Made by a program: the position numbers and the translations under genes
Part shown: in pieces, positions 1 through 7,724 of the stretch
Numbering within the stretch: position 1 is the first letter of the stretch
Layout: every line of letters begins with the position of its first letter
Notes under the pieces: generated by a model
Seen by the model: the letters and a program-made list of their open reading frames with translations, nothing else
Told to the model about the DNA's origin: nothing
The model's database searches: none
Assembly (NCBI GenBank): GCA_910584965.1
Contig: CAJUDZ010000018.1
Span: 6,376-70,375 of the forward strand
Direction: 5' to 3'
Origin: an uncultured Lachnospiraceae bacterium
GTDB lineage: Bacteria; Bacillota; Clostridia; Lachnospirales; Lachnospiraceae
DNA: 64,000 bases

Positions 1-831
1 TTTGGCGTTTTGGTTGATGTGGGAAGCGCTGTCTGACACTTCCTGGATGGTTGCGGACAGTTCTTCGGCAAGAGCGGATAAATCGGCGGCGTTATTGCTG
101 GAAGTCTGTGTGCGGTATAATACTTCCTCCACTACGCCGCTGATGCGCCCGGAGCAGTCCTGCAGCGTGTCGAGGACACCCGCAATGGGTTTGACTACGG
201 ATCTTAAAATAAGGGAGACTGTCATCAGAACGAGAATAATGCAGGCAAGGGTGGATGCGCCGTTTGTAATCATGGAACTGAGATAAACGGAAGCAAGCTG
301 TGTTCTGGCCTGTTCAGTCCGCGTGCTGATGGATTCATCCAGAATACGGATGCCGTTTTCCACAGCGGTGTTGCAGGAAGCCACATCGCCGTTGGCAAAG
401 GCATAAGCATCCTGCGTTTTGCTGGCGGCGCTGGCGCATACAAGGAAAACGAGAGAATGCTTCAGGGAATCATAATCCGAAAGCAGTTTATTGTAGGTGT
501 CCCTGTCGTCATCACTGATATAGATTTCATAATCTGACAGCATGCGGTCCAGCTCTTTTTCGGCATTCTTTATGTCGTTGACAAGGGTAATCATGGTGTT
601 ATAGTCGGTAGCCACGATATGGGACAGCGCCATCTTATGTATATTCATAACGGACTGGTGAATCTGGGCCAGATGGGTTTTTCCCTCCATATAATTGTCG
701 GCAATGTTTGCGGCATTATCATTGACATTTTTGATATTTGTAACTGCCAGCAGATTGGATATGAGCGCTACTATTCCAAGCAGGGCAATGGGCAGTATTA
801 AACGATATTTAATGTTTAATTTTTTCTTCAT
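1..831 (-). CDS. Methyl-accepting chemotaxis protein, C-terminus cut by window edge
   Basis: The minus-strand frame opens at ATG 831 and runs off the left edge (277 residues seen). It has a short basic N-terminus, a first membrane helix (about residues 8-28), an extracytoplasmic helical region of about 150 residues like a four-helix-bundle sensor, and a second membrane helix (about 187-210). The start of a cytoplasmic signalling coiled coil follows, with the typical stretch LSALAEELSATIQEVSDSAS. The conserved receptor tip and any methylation sites lie outside the window. A GGAGG lies about 11 bases before the start. The gene begins 33 bases after the binding-lipoprotein gene on the same strand, so the two look co-transcribed and the lipoprotein may deliver a ligand to this receptor (inference). 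Identity as a chemoreceptor is secure; the ligand is unknown. Confidence 0.88.
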   Translation of the reverse strand, partial: MKKKLNIKYRLILPIALLGIVALISNLLAVTNIKNVNDNAANIADNYMEGKTHLAQIHQSVMNIHKMALSHIVATDYNTMITLVNDIKNAEKELDRMLSDYEIYISDDDRDTYNKLLSDYDSLKHSLVFLVCASAASKTQDAYAFANGDVASCNTAVENGIRILDESISTRTEQARTQLASVYLSSMITNGASTLACIILVLMTVSLILRSVVKPIAGVLDTLQDCSGRISGVVEEVLYRTQTSSNNAADLSALAEELSATIQEVSDSASHINQNAK

Positions 832-864
832 AATCCCTGTATCCTCCAAAAGAAATATATGCTT

Positions 865-2154
865 TTACGGCGCGGTGATCCCTTCCACCATAGAATCGAG
901 CTGTTCCTGCAGTCCCTTTTTTTTCGGGTTTCCTGCGGCCATATTCAGGGCAAATTCGGATACCGGATCCCAGAAATTGCCGCCAATGCGCTGCAGGCGG
1001 GAAAACTCCGACTGATCAAGCAGGGCGGTGATGGCGGGAGAGCTCTGCACATCGGCGGAGGCAGCAGCTTTTGTGTTTGCCGGCCCCTGTCCGCGCATTT
1101 CGAAGCGAAGCAGCTGGTTTTCTTCATTGGAAATCCACTCGGCCAGCCGGACGGCCCATGAATAATGCTCAGAGTAAGCATTGACGCCGATCAGCTTATA
1201 GCCGGAAAAGGATGCCATCTGGATTTGTTTCCCCGCGCAGGTATAGGTTGGCAGCCTGGCAGCGCCATAGTCTGTTCCCCAGGCATCTTCCATAGCGACT
1301 GCGTTCCATATGCCGCTGACTCCGGCTATCACGGAACCGTCCCGGACGCCTTTGAGGAAGCCATCCTCTACTGTATTGAGAAAGGCCGGGCTGCTCGAAA
1401 TGGCGAGCATGGCGTTGGCAACGTCCACACCTTTGATGCTGCCCTCCGTCTGGTTCCAGGTACAGAAGTTGGTAATGCCGTCACTGTTTAAGCCGACTTC
1501 CAGACCGGTATCGGCAAAAAAGGAATAGACATACCAGGCGGAAGACCAGTCCATGGTAATTTTTTTCTCATTTTCTTCTGCGATCTGCAGCATGCGGTCA
1601 AAGGTTTTGATATCTTCCTGATTGAAATACCGTTTATTATAATATAGAAAATAGCCGTTGTCCGCCGTTAAAGGATAAGCATAGAGCGTATTTCCCACGG
1701 AAGCGGCCTCTACGGCGCCGGGCAGGTTTTCGGCTTTGATGCGTTCCGCATCCTCGACCGGTTCCAGTGCGCCTGCAGCTACGAGTGTATTGAGCTGGTC
1801 ATCTGCAAAAGCGAAGACGTCGGCGCCTGCTTCCAAATCTCCCATCAGTACATCTTTACAGTTAGATTCGCTCTGGGCCGTAAATGTAATATGGAAATTC
1901 GCCTGTCCTTTGTATTCCTGCTGAAAACTTTCAATAATCCGGGTTAAGAGCGCTTCATCTTCTTCTGCGCCCCAGACAGTCAGTTCAACATCCCCGGCTT
2001 TCGTCGATGTTTCCGCTTCATCCGAGTTTGTGCCATTGTTCTGCTGTCCCGTATCCGCATCGGTAATTTTGCTTTCCGTGTTAGTCCCGGCACAGCCGGA
2101 CAATGACGCAGCCAGTACGGCAGTTATTAAAAAAGTGCTGATATTCTTTCTCAT
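865..2154 (-). CDS. Extracellular solute-binding lipoprotein (family 1, sugar type)
   Basis: A protein of 429 residues with a lipoprotein signal peptide: basic MRKN, hydrophobic core and lipobox LSGC near residue 20, then a low-complexity linker. The body, with segments such as LTVWGAEEDEALLTRIIESFQQ and a late VRLAEWISNEENQ, is that of maltose/multiple-sugar ABC binding proteins, which sit on the outer face of the membrane. The start at 2154 is chosen because GGAGG lies 6 bases upstream; an in-frame ATG at 2166 has no such site. No permease or ATPase gene is adjacent. Instead a chemoreceptor follows 33 bases downstream, so a sensory role is as likely as transport. Substrate cannot be read from sequence. 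Confidence 0.85.
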   Translation of the reverse strand: MRKNISTFLITAVLAASLSGCAGTNTESKITDADTGQQNNGTNSDEAETSTKAGDVELTVWGAEEDEALLTRIIESFQQEYKGQANFHITFTAQSESNCKDVLMGDLEAGADVFAFADDQLNTLVAAGALEPVEDAERIKAENLPGAVEAASVGNTLYAYPLTADNGYFLYYNKRYFNQEDIKTFDRMLQIAEENEKKITMDWSSAWYVYSFFADTGLEVGLNSDGITNFCTWNQTEGSIKGVDVANAMLAISSSPAFLNTVEDGFLKGVRDGSVIAGVSGIWNAVAMEDAWGTDYGAARLPTYTCAGKQIQMASFSGYKLIGVNAYSEHYSWAVRLAEWISNEENQLLRFEMRGQGPANTKAAASADVQSSPAITALLDQSEFSRLQRIGGNFWDPVSEFALNMAAGNPKKKGLQEQLDSMVEGITAP

Positions 2155-2334
2155 AGGTTCCTCCATGTCAGAACAGCTTATGGCATCCTTTATCAGCGGT
2201 GTGATAAGCGTGATACGGTGCTGATGCTGCCCCGGATATACGTTTCAGGACAGCCGCCAATATAGGAAGCCCGTGGATATTATAGCGTTTTTCTTTTTTC
2301 TCTTCAATATTTTTTAATGTCTTTTATGATATAA

Positions 2335-2363
2335 TTGTTTATAGTATTTGAAAGTGATAGAAT
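2335..2363 (+). promoter_or_regulatory. Probable sigma-A promoter for the kinase gene at 2452
   Basis: TTGTTT (2335-2340), a 17-base spacer and TAGAAT (2358-2363) lie about 90 bases before the gene in an AT-rich stretch. Confidence 0.55.
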
Positions 2364-2451
2364 GAAAACATTAGTTGAATTCGCAATGGGTGAATGAATA
2401 TGGACAAGAATTTTTGTGAAGAAAGCAGTTTGTCTGAAGGGAGTATGAAAA

Positions 2452-3060
2452 ATGTATTGCATATTGGTGACGGGTATTCCGGCAGCAGGAAAAAGCACTA
2501 TGGCAGAGGCGCTGTCAGAAAGGCTGAAGCTGCCTGTTCTTTCAAAAGATGCCATAAAAGAATTGCTGTTTGATCATGTTGGTTTTCAGTCGAGAGCAGA
2601 AAAAGTAAATCTCGGGATTGCCGGCATGGAAATTATGTATTATGCCGCAGGCCAGCTTATGAAAGCAGGGCAGCCGTTTATCTTAGAGAACAATTTTGAA
2701 TATTCGTCCGAATGCGGAATAAAAAATCTTTTAGAAAAATATCATTATTTTGCATGTACCGTTACTTTAACAGGGGATTACAAAGTGATTTACCGGCGTT
2801 ATCTGGAACGGGAAAGCAGTCCTGACAGGCACCGAGGGCATGTTGTAAATGACTGTTATCCGGAAAAGAAAGAGACAAACCGGGAAACCGCAAAGGCCCG
2901 CCCTGTTTCTTATGAAAATTTTGTTCATGGAATAGAACAACGGGGATTTGATGCCTTTTGCGTTGACGGCAGACAGATTAAAGTTGATACAACAGATTTT
3001 TCAAAGATCAATATGGAAGAACTTTTTTCACAGATCGCGGCATGGAAGGAGGAAATATGA
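2452..3060 (+). CDS. Small P-loop kinase (AAA / zeta-toxin-like nucleotide kinase fold)
   Basis: A protein of 202 residues with a Walker A motif at residues 8-16 (GIPAAGKST) directly after the first strand, as in small-molecule kinases of the AAA_33/zeta-toxin/chloramphenicol-phosphotransferase type. LSKDAIKELLFD follows, where such kinases have a conserved Asp, and a lid-like RRYLERESSPDRHRGH region with several Arg/His residues lies about residues 120-135. It is cytoplasmic; the phosphate acceptor is unknown. AGGGAG lies 8-9 bases before the start. It appears monocistronic, with its own promoter and a palindromic repeat downstream. No antitoxin partner is visible, so a toxin role is not supported. 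Confidence 0.75.
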   Translation: MYCILVTGIPAAGKSTMAEALSERLKLPVLSKDAIKELLFDHVGFQSRAEKVNLGIAGMEIMYYAAGQLMKAGQPFILENNFEYSSECGIKNLLEKYHYFACTVTLTGDYKVIYRRYLERESSPDRHRGHVVNDCYPEKKETNRETAKARPVSYENFVHGIEQRGFDAFCVDGRQIKVDTTDFSKINMEELFSQIAAWKEEI

Positions 3061-3159
3061 TACCTCGTTTCTGTTCCTGTCCGGAATCATTTTTTACGGA
3101 TATACTTCGATTCTATCGCATTAGAATCTGTTTGTGCGTGTAAATAAAAAAAGGATCCC

Positions 3160-3206
3160 TACCCTCAGTGGACAAGGGGCGTATATCCCCTTGTTCACTG
3201 AGGGTA
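3160..3206. repeat. Dispersed palindromic repeat, complete head-to-head copy
   Basis: TACCCTCAGTGGACAAGGGG (3160-3179), a 7-base spacer, then its reverse complement with one mismatch (3187-3206). As RNA it would form a 20-bp stem. Related half-units occur near 34962, 35502, 43372 and 48614. It could act as a terminator for the kinase gene, although no T-run follows. Confidence 0.75.
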
Positions 3207-3237
3207 CATTTGAAAAATGGAAAACCGCGTGTAAAAA

Positions 3238-3246
3238 TGTTATAAT
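3238..3246 (+). promoter_or_regulatory. Extended -10 promoter element for the serine hydrolase
   Basis: TGTTATAAT is a perfect TGn-TATAAT extended -10, about 28 bases before the start codon. No good -35 is seen at normal spacing. Confidence 0.5.
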
Positions 3247-3273
3247 CAAAAAAGCAAATGAGGGAACAGGGGG

Positions 3274-4287
3274 ATGGAGATGGATATCAAAGAAATGATC
3301 GATGCAGATTTCAGGGGAAATATATATATTGTGCAGAACGGCAGCGTTTTGTATGAAAGAGAAAACGGGTTTGCGGATTTGCCAAATGAGATTCCAAACA
3401 CGATAGAAACGAAATTTGCAAGCGCATCGGCGGGAAAAGTTTTTGTTGCGGTAGGAATATTGCAGTTGATTGAGCAGGGAAGCATAACGTTTGATGATAC
3501 ATTGGGCATGCTGCTCGACATGCCGTTCAACGATATTGATCAGTTTGTTACGGTCAGACAACTTTTAAACCATACGTCGGGTGTCCCGGACTATTTTGAT
3601 GAGAGCGTTATGGAAGAGTATGAAGAATTATGGATTGATTATCCTAATTATAAAATCAGACATAACAGTGACCTGCTCCCGCTGTTTATCGACAAACCCA
3701 TGATGTATCCAAAAGGTGAAAAATTTCAATACAATAATTCAGGGTATGTGCTGCTCGCAATGATTATAGAAAAAGTTACGGGAATGTATTTTGACCGGTA
3801 CCTGAAAGAACGCATTTTCGATATATGCGGTATGGAATCAACGGGTTATTATGAGCTGGATAAACTGCCGCCCCAATGTGCCGATAATTATATTTATTGT
3901 CATGATACGAATGACTATCGTACAAATATCTTTTCTGTTGACGCCAAAGGCACCGGTGCAGGCGGCGCGTTTATTACGGTAAAAGATATTATTCGCTTTT
4001 GGACTCATTTACTGGAAGGAAATCTGATTTCAAAATCCCTTGTATCGGAGATGCTCAGCAGGCAGAGTGGAGACGGGGTTGACGCGGAAGAAGGGTACTA
4101 TGGTTATGGCGTATGGATCATTGATAATCCCAACGGCGAAGACTTGGCGTATTTTCAGGGTTGTGATCCGGGAGTAAGCTTTATATCCGAATATAATCCG
4201 AATAATGGGATGCTATCCGTTTTGGTAAGTAACTATGGAGATAATGTCTGGAAGGAAATGAGAAAAATAAGAAAAGCGCTCTACTGA
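3274..4287 (+). CDS. Serine hydrolase, beta-lactamase (class C)/D,D-peptidase family
   Basis: A protein of 337 residues. The catalytic SxxK is at residues 52-55 (SAGK) at the head of a helix, and the YxN motif is at 153-155 (YNN, in GEKFQYNNSGYVLL). The segment VRQLLNHTSGVPDY at about 94-107 is typical of the family. No signal peptide is evident, so this is probably a cytoplasmic or non-classically located esterase/peptidase-like hydrolase rather than a resistance enzyme (inference). The start follows a GAGGG at about 9 bases; an in-frame ATG six bases later is possible. It stands alone, with its own -10 element, and ends before a strong bidirectional terminator. A second, damaged member of the family lies at 33744-34581. 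Confidence 0.85.
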   Translation: MEMDIKEMIDADFRGNIYIVQNGSVLYERENGFADLPNEIPNTIETKFASASAGKVFVAVGILQLIEQGSITFDDTLGMLLDMPFNDIDQFVTVRQLLNHTSGVPDYFDESVMEEYEELWIDYPNYKIRHNSDLLPLFIDKPMMYPKGEKFQYNNSGYVLLAMIIEKVTGMYFDRYLKERIFDICGMESTGYYELDKLPPQCADNYIYCHDTNDYRTNIFSVDAKGTGAGGAFITVKDIIRFWTHLLEGNLISKSLVSEMLSRQSGDGVDAEEGYYGYGVWIIDNPNGEDLAYFQGCDPGVSFISEYNPNNGMLSVLVSNYGDNVWKEMRKIRKALY

Positions 4288-4340
4288 TCAGGCGTCACCG
4301 AACCGCAGAACGTCCGAGAGGACAGTTTCGGCTGAAATTT

Positions 4341-4369
4341 AAAGCATCCACTTTGGAGTGGATGCTTTT
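4341..4369. terminator. Bidirectional intrinsic terminator
   Basis: A 12-bp perfect stem (4341-4352 with 4357-4368), a 4-base loop, and A-rich/T-rich flanks on either side. It separates the convergent serine hydrolase and XRE/GyrI genes. Confidence 0.85.
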
Positions 4370-4387
4370 CCGCCATACCTTCTTTAT

Positions 4388-5125
4388 TCAGCTGAACATT
4401 GAAAAAGCATCCGCTTTTGTCACACCGTCCACATGAACGAAGACGTCCATATAGGTGATATCATTTTTCTGATACTCATATTCAAAACAGCCGATGATAT
4501 TTTCCTGATTTTTTTCTTTGAAATTATTAGCCTGCAGGTACTCCATAATCAGTTTATAAGCATTTGGGATTCTTTCGAACGGCTGAACGAATGGCTCTTT
4601 AATTGTTATTACGGCATAATCGGCTTCTTTATTCTCCGAAAACGATGCGCCGGGGCAGTCCGTCTCGAAATCGTCCGGGATAATACAGGCCGCAGCATAT
4701 CCGTGAAGTCCGAATCTGTTTTGCTGTTCCTGGGACACAAAAGGAAAATCCCATCCGATTATTTTAACGTCAGGACAGACTTTTTTCAGGCCGCTGCTTT
4801 CTGCCCATCTGTCCATATGTCCCATCGCATCGCTTTCCGGCTCCGGAGAAATAATCACATAACCGGCCATCTTAAACGATGCGATTCTTTTTATCTTTAT
4901 TTCTGAATAAATTTCGCTCTGGCAGGATAAATCTTCTCTCACAAGCGTATCGAGTTTACATGCAAAAATCCCGCACATCTCCACCAGCCTGTTCAGTTCC
5001 GGAACCACTTCGTCTGATTCCCATCTTGACACGGTCTGTCTGGTTACGCTCATCCTGTCGGCAAGCTGCTCCTGCGTAAGTTTTTTCTGTTTGCGCAGAA
5101 AACTGATATTGTTTCCCAAACTCAT
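4388..5125 (-). CDS. XRE-family regulator with C-terminal GyrI-like effector domain
   Basis: A protein of 245 residues from ATG 5125, which has AGAGGA about 8 bases upstream; an upstream in-frame start at 5161 lacks one. The N-terminal helix-turn-helix (about residues 3-57) contains LTQEQLADRMSVTRQTVSRWES, a classic Xre DNA-binding pattern. The C-terminal 150 residues resemble the GyrI-like/effector-binding fold: an AVITIKEPFVQPFERIPNAYKLIMEYLQAN segment, then FEYEY and TYMDVFVHVDG. Such proteins bind a small hydrophobic or cationic ligand and regulate nearby genes. The ligand and targets are not apparent. It is convergent with the serine hydrolase. Confidence 0.82.
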   Translation of the reverse strand: MSLGNNISFLRKQKKLTQEQLADRMSVTRQTVSRWESDEVVPELNRLVEMCGIFACKLDTLVREDLSCQSEIYSEIKIKRIASFKMAGYVIISPEPESDAMGHMDRWAESSGLKKVCPDVKIIGWDFPFVSQEQQNRFGLHGYAAACIIPDDFETDCPGASFSENKEADYAVITIKEPFVQPFERIPNAYKLIMEYLQANNFKEKNQENIIGCFEYEYQKNDITYMDVFVHVDGVTKADAFSMFS

Positions 5126-5502
5126 ATCTCTTTTCCTCTCATTCCGCCGTGCGAACGGCATTTCATTTAATCAGATTATGTCATAACGGGGGAGATTAAT
5201 CTACCAACCATCATATGCTTTTTTCGGCGTCTGTGCAACGCGGCATGTTACTTTTGCCATCGGAGCATACGGCGGAGAAAACGAAGCGTTGTTTTAAAAA
5301 GCTGTTTGGACGGAATCGGTATGCAGATGTAAAAGAAAAAACAACAAAATTATGTATAAATATGCTGTTTTATCACATTTTAAAGTGATTTGAAAAACAA
5401 TAATTTGTTGTGTGCTACCATTTGTGACAACACAAGGCAAATGGGGGAAATGCCCGTGAAAAGATCACAATTCCTGTATGATTGAACGGGCAGACAAGCA
5501 CA
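5126..5502. promoter_or_regulatory. Intergenic region with operator-like palindromes before XRE paralogue 1
   Basis: No credible gene. It contains ATCAC-N8-GTGAT (palindromic, about 5372-5389) and TTGTGACAA (5422-5430) inside a longer TGTTGT...ACAACA arrangement. About 80 bases of the region, including CAATAATTTGTTGTGTGC, recur before the next paralogue at 6062-6140. The conserved block ends in CAAATGGGGGAA, well before the start codon. Confidence 0.65.
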
Positions 5503-5853
5503 ATGGTTAAGACACTGAATATGATTCTGAGAGATCTGCGGGAAGATCATGATCTGAAACAGGAAACGGTTGCAAGATATCTGGGAATCTCCCAGCAGAC
5601 ATATTCCAATTATGAAAACGGACATCGGGAGATTCCCGTTACGGTCGTAAAAGAACTTGCAAAATATTACAGAGTCAGTACGGATTATCTGCTGCGTTCC
5701 GATGCCGGCTATTTGGGAAATTTAAACATGAATGACGCTTATATTGACGATATTACAATGCACGACGTCATCTATGATCTTCAGTCATTGGAAGCTGCGG
5801 AGCGAAAGAATCTGGTAAAGTACATCCGGTTCCTGCATCAGGACAGTAAGTAA
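5503..5853 (+). CDS. XRE-family transcriptional regulator, paralogue 1
   Basis: A protein of 116 residues. The N-terminal helix-turn-helix (about 4-62) contains LKQETVARYLGISQQTYSNYENG. A conserved C-terminal helical tail of about 45 residues follows, ending YIRFLHQDSK, whose role I do not recognise. I chose ATG 5503 because the neighbouring paralogue starts at the same residue; a TTG at 5482 would add seven residues absent there. No good Shine-Dalgarno precedes either copy, only the shared CGGGCAGAC. The upstream region is duplicated along with the gene. Probably autoregulated through the shared palindromes (inference). Confidence 0.85.
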   Translation: MVKTLNMILRDLREDHDLKQETVARYLGISQQTYSNYENGHREIPVTVVKELAKYYRVSTDYLLRSDAGYLGNLNMNDAYIDDITMHDVIYDLQSLEAAERKNLVKYIRFLHQDSK

Positions 5854-6061
5854 ACGTTTTTTTCGGGAAAAATGAATATATATTCCTGTATATCAGGATC
5901 GCAAGCAAAATTGTGGCAGCAGGCTTTTTAAAGTCCGCTGCCATATCTGTTTAAAAGGATTTTTGCCGGCAGAATGAATAATCGACGTTTTGAACGGATA
6001 TCATGGATATATGGCTGATACTGCCAAAAGACACAACGAATCGATGTAGACGGCGCTCTTT

Positions 6062-6140
6062 TATTGCATTTCAAAGTGTTTCAAAAAACAATAATTTGTT
6101 GTGTGCTACCATTTGTAACAACATTAAACAAATGGGGGAA
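6062..6140 (+). promoter_or_regulatory. Duplicated promoter/operator block before XRE paralogue 2
   Basis: Near-copy of the block at about 5372-5450: the GTGTGCTACCATTTGT core is kept, followed by TTGTAACAA (6113-6121) and AAATGGGGGAA. The rest of 5854-6061 shows no gene. Confidence 0.65.
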
Positions 6141-6191
6141 TGCCTGAGACCGCAGGGTTACGGCGCCTGATGCGGCGGGCAGACGCGTATA

Positions 6192-6542
6192 ATGGTGAAA
6201 ACACTGAATATGATCCTGAGAGATTTACGGGAAGACCATGATCTGAAGCAGGAAACGGTTGCAGGGTATCTGGGGATTTCGCAGCAGACATATTCCAACT
6301 ATGAAAACGGCCGCCGCGAGATTCCTGTTATGGTTGTAAAGGAGCTGGCGCAGTTTTACAAGGTCAGTACGGATTACCTGCTGCGTTCCGATGCGGGCTA
6401 TCTGGGCAATCTGGATATGAACGCGGCCTATATTGACGACATTACGATGCACGATATTGTCTTTGATATCCAGTCGCTGGAAGCGGCGGACCGCAAGAAT
6501 CTGGTACAATATATCCGCTTTCTGCATCGGGATGATAACTGA
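6192..6542 (+). CDS. XRE-family transcriptional regulator, paralogue 2
   Basis: A protein of 116 residues, about 85 percent identical by eye to the product of 5503-5853 and of exactly the same length. The helix-turn-helix lies at about 4-62 (LKQETVAGYLGISQQTYSN), and the tail again ends in YIRFLH. Differences are conservative and spread along the protein, so both copies look under selection. The duplicated unit includes the upstream palindromes, so the two proteins may compete for the same sites. The function of the conserved tail is unknown. Confidence 0.85.
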   Translation: MVKTLNMILRDLREDHDLKQETVAGYLGISQQTYSNYENGRREIPVMVVKELAQFYKVSTDYLLRSDAGYLGNLDMNAAYIDDITMHDIVFDIQSLEAADRKNLVQYIRFLHRDDN

Positions 6543-6696
6543 GTCTTCTATGACAGAAACGAAACGGCATGTCTGATAATATCGATCTTATAACAAAATA
6601 CCCTCAATATCATATTTTCTCCCGGGTGTCCTGACAAAGGACAAAGATTTGTTTGAAATATAATAAAATATTTGTGTCAAAATGATGGAGAAAAAT

Positions 6697-6936
6697 ATGG
6701 CACGAATAATTGATTATCAAGTACAGAATATTGTTGGAAATAACATTAAAAAGTACCGGCTGGAGCAGGGTATGAGCCAGAAAGAACTGTCTGACCGGCT
6801 GGAAACTTATGCGATCTATATTTGCAGGGGATCCATTTCCAGAATAGAGAGCCATGAACGCACTGTGACGGATTTTGAGCTGAGGGCAATGGCTCATGTT
6901 TTGAAAGTTTCGATAGAAGATTTGTTTGAAAAGTAA
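6697..6936 (+). CDS. Small XRE-family regulator
   Basis: A protein of 79 residues that is almost only a helix-turn-helix: NIKKYRLEQGMSQKELSDRLETYAIYICRGSISRIES, then a FELRAMAHVLKVSIEDLFEK helix pair. It differs from the neighbouring paralogues by a longer loop between the helices of the motif. ATG 6697 has GGAG 6 bases upstream; the ATG pair at 6682 would lie within that site. It could be a compact repressor. No partner gene is evident, and a branched terminator-like structure follows. Confidence 0.75.
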   Translation: MARIIDYQVQNIVGNNIKKYRLEQGMSQKELSDRLETYAIYICRGSISRIESHERTVTDFELRAMAHVLKVSIEDLFEK

Positions 6937-6976
6937 CTAAAAGTAGCTATTTGTGAATATCTGACAACATGTGGGG

Positions 6977-7034
6977 GTGAAGGAAGGCGGAAAGAGACCG
7001 CAAAAAAGTGCGGCATTCGGTTCCTTCACTTTTT
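6977..7034 (+). terminator. Branched terminator-like hairpin
   Basis: The outer stem GTGAAGGAA (6977-6985) pairs with TTCCTTCAC (7021-7029) and is followed by T-rich sequence. Inside is a second stem, CCGCA...TGCGG. It follows the small XRE gene. Confidence 0.6.
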
Positions 7035-7144
7035 CGCCTCCACGCTCGATGGCAGATATGATTCTATAAATATATTTGCATCCTGTATTGTGACATCGAT
7101 CATTTTGTAATATTGTTGTAATAGATTTATATTAACATGGATAT

Positions 7145-7192
7145 GTTGTAACAACTTGCCTCTGTGCTGTTGTGTGATATTGTATTTTACAA
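7145..7192 (+). promoter_or_regulatory. Operator-like palindromes before XRE paralogue 3
   Basis: GTTGTAACAAC (7145-7155) is a perfect palindrome around the same TTGTNACAA core found before the other two paralogues. TTGTATTTTACAA (7180-7192) is a second, spaced version. Confidence 0.55.
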
Positions 7193-7224
7193 CGAAAGAA
7201 GATAAGCTGGCAGAGGAAATTTTT

Positions 7225-7569
7225 ATGAAACAGACACATGAACTTTTGCGCGAGTTAAGGGAAAAACATCAATATTGTCAGGCTTATGTTGCCAAATATC
7301 TTGGAACTACACAGCAGAGTTATTCTAATTACGAACTTGGTATTCGGGAGATTCCGCTGCATCATATTGTCAAGTTATCACATCTTTATCAGGTCAGTGT
7401 AGATTACCTGCTTAGTATTGAGGGTCCTTATATGGGCAGTATCAATTTATCTCAGGAATATTTGGAAGGCGTATCGCTTCATCAGGTCGTCTACGATATT
7501 CAGAATCTGGACGAGGAAAAAAGAAAAAGTCTGGCGGATTTTGTGCGTTTTCTCAGCAGTCAGGACTGA
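7225..7569 (+). CDS. XRE-family transcriptional regulator, paralogue 3 (divergent)
   Basis: A protein of 114 residues from ATG 7225, which has AGAGG about 8 bases upstream; the longer reading frame from 7156 would translate through the operator-like palindromes. The architecture matches paralogues 1 and 2: a helix-turn-helix (CQAYVAKYLGTTQQSYSNYELG), then a tail with SLHQVVYDIQNLDEEKRKSLADFVRFL, aligned with their MHD(V/I)...LEAAERKNLVKYIRFL. It is more diverged than the other two are from each other, so the duplication is older. Confidence 0.82.
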   Translation: MKQTHELLRELREKHQYCQAYVAKYLGTTQQSYSNYELGIREIPLHHIVKLSHLYQVSVDYLLSIEGPYMGSINLSQEYLEGVSLHQVVYDIQNLDEEKRKSLADFVRFLSSQD

Positions 7570-7724
7570 AACGGCCGAATCTGCATGTTTTTTCCCTAAA
7601 GATTTTACTTCACAGGACGATATCAATACTGTCCCATTTCGGGGCGGCATCAATGCGTTTCGCATTATCCACTCATAAAATGCCTTGCAGTCGATAACAG
7701 AATAGAAAAAAGGAGGCCTGACGC

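Noticed and set aside
2452..3060. Zeta-type toxin of a toxin-antitoxin pair
   Set aside because: P-loop fold fits, but no small antitoxin gene is adjacent.
3058..3144. 28-codon frame overlapping the end of the P-loop kinase gene
   Set aside because: ATGA overlap is suggestive, but no counterpart or composition supports it as a gene.
5215..5390. 57-codon frame before XRE paralogue 1
   Set aside because: No ribosome site, composition like non-coding DNA, and it runs through the operator-like palindromes.
5440..5480. GGGGGAAATG leader peptide before XRE paralogues 1 and 2
   Set aside because: The GGGGGAA-ATG part is conserved, but the reading frame and length of the peptide differ between the copies, so coding is unlikely.
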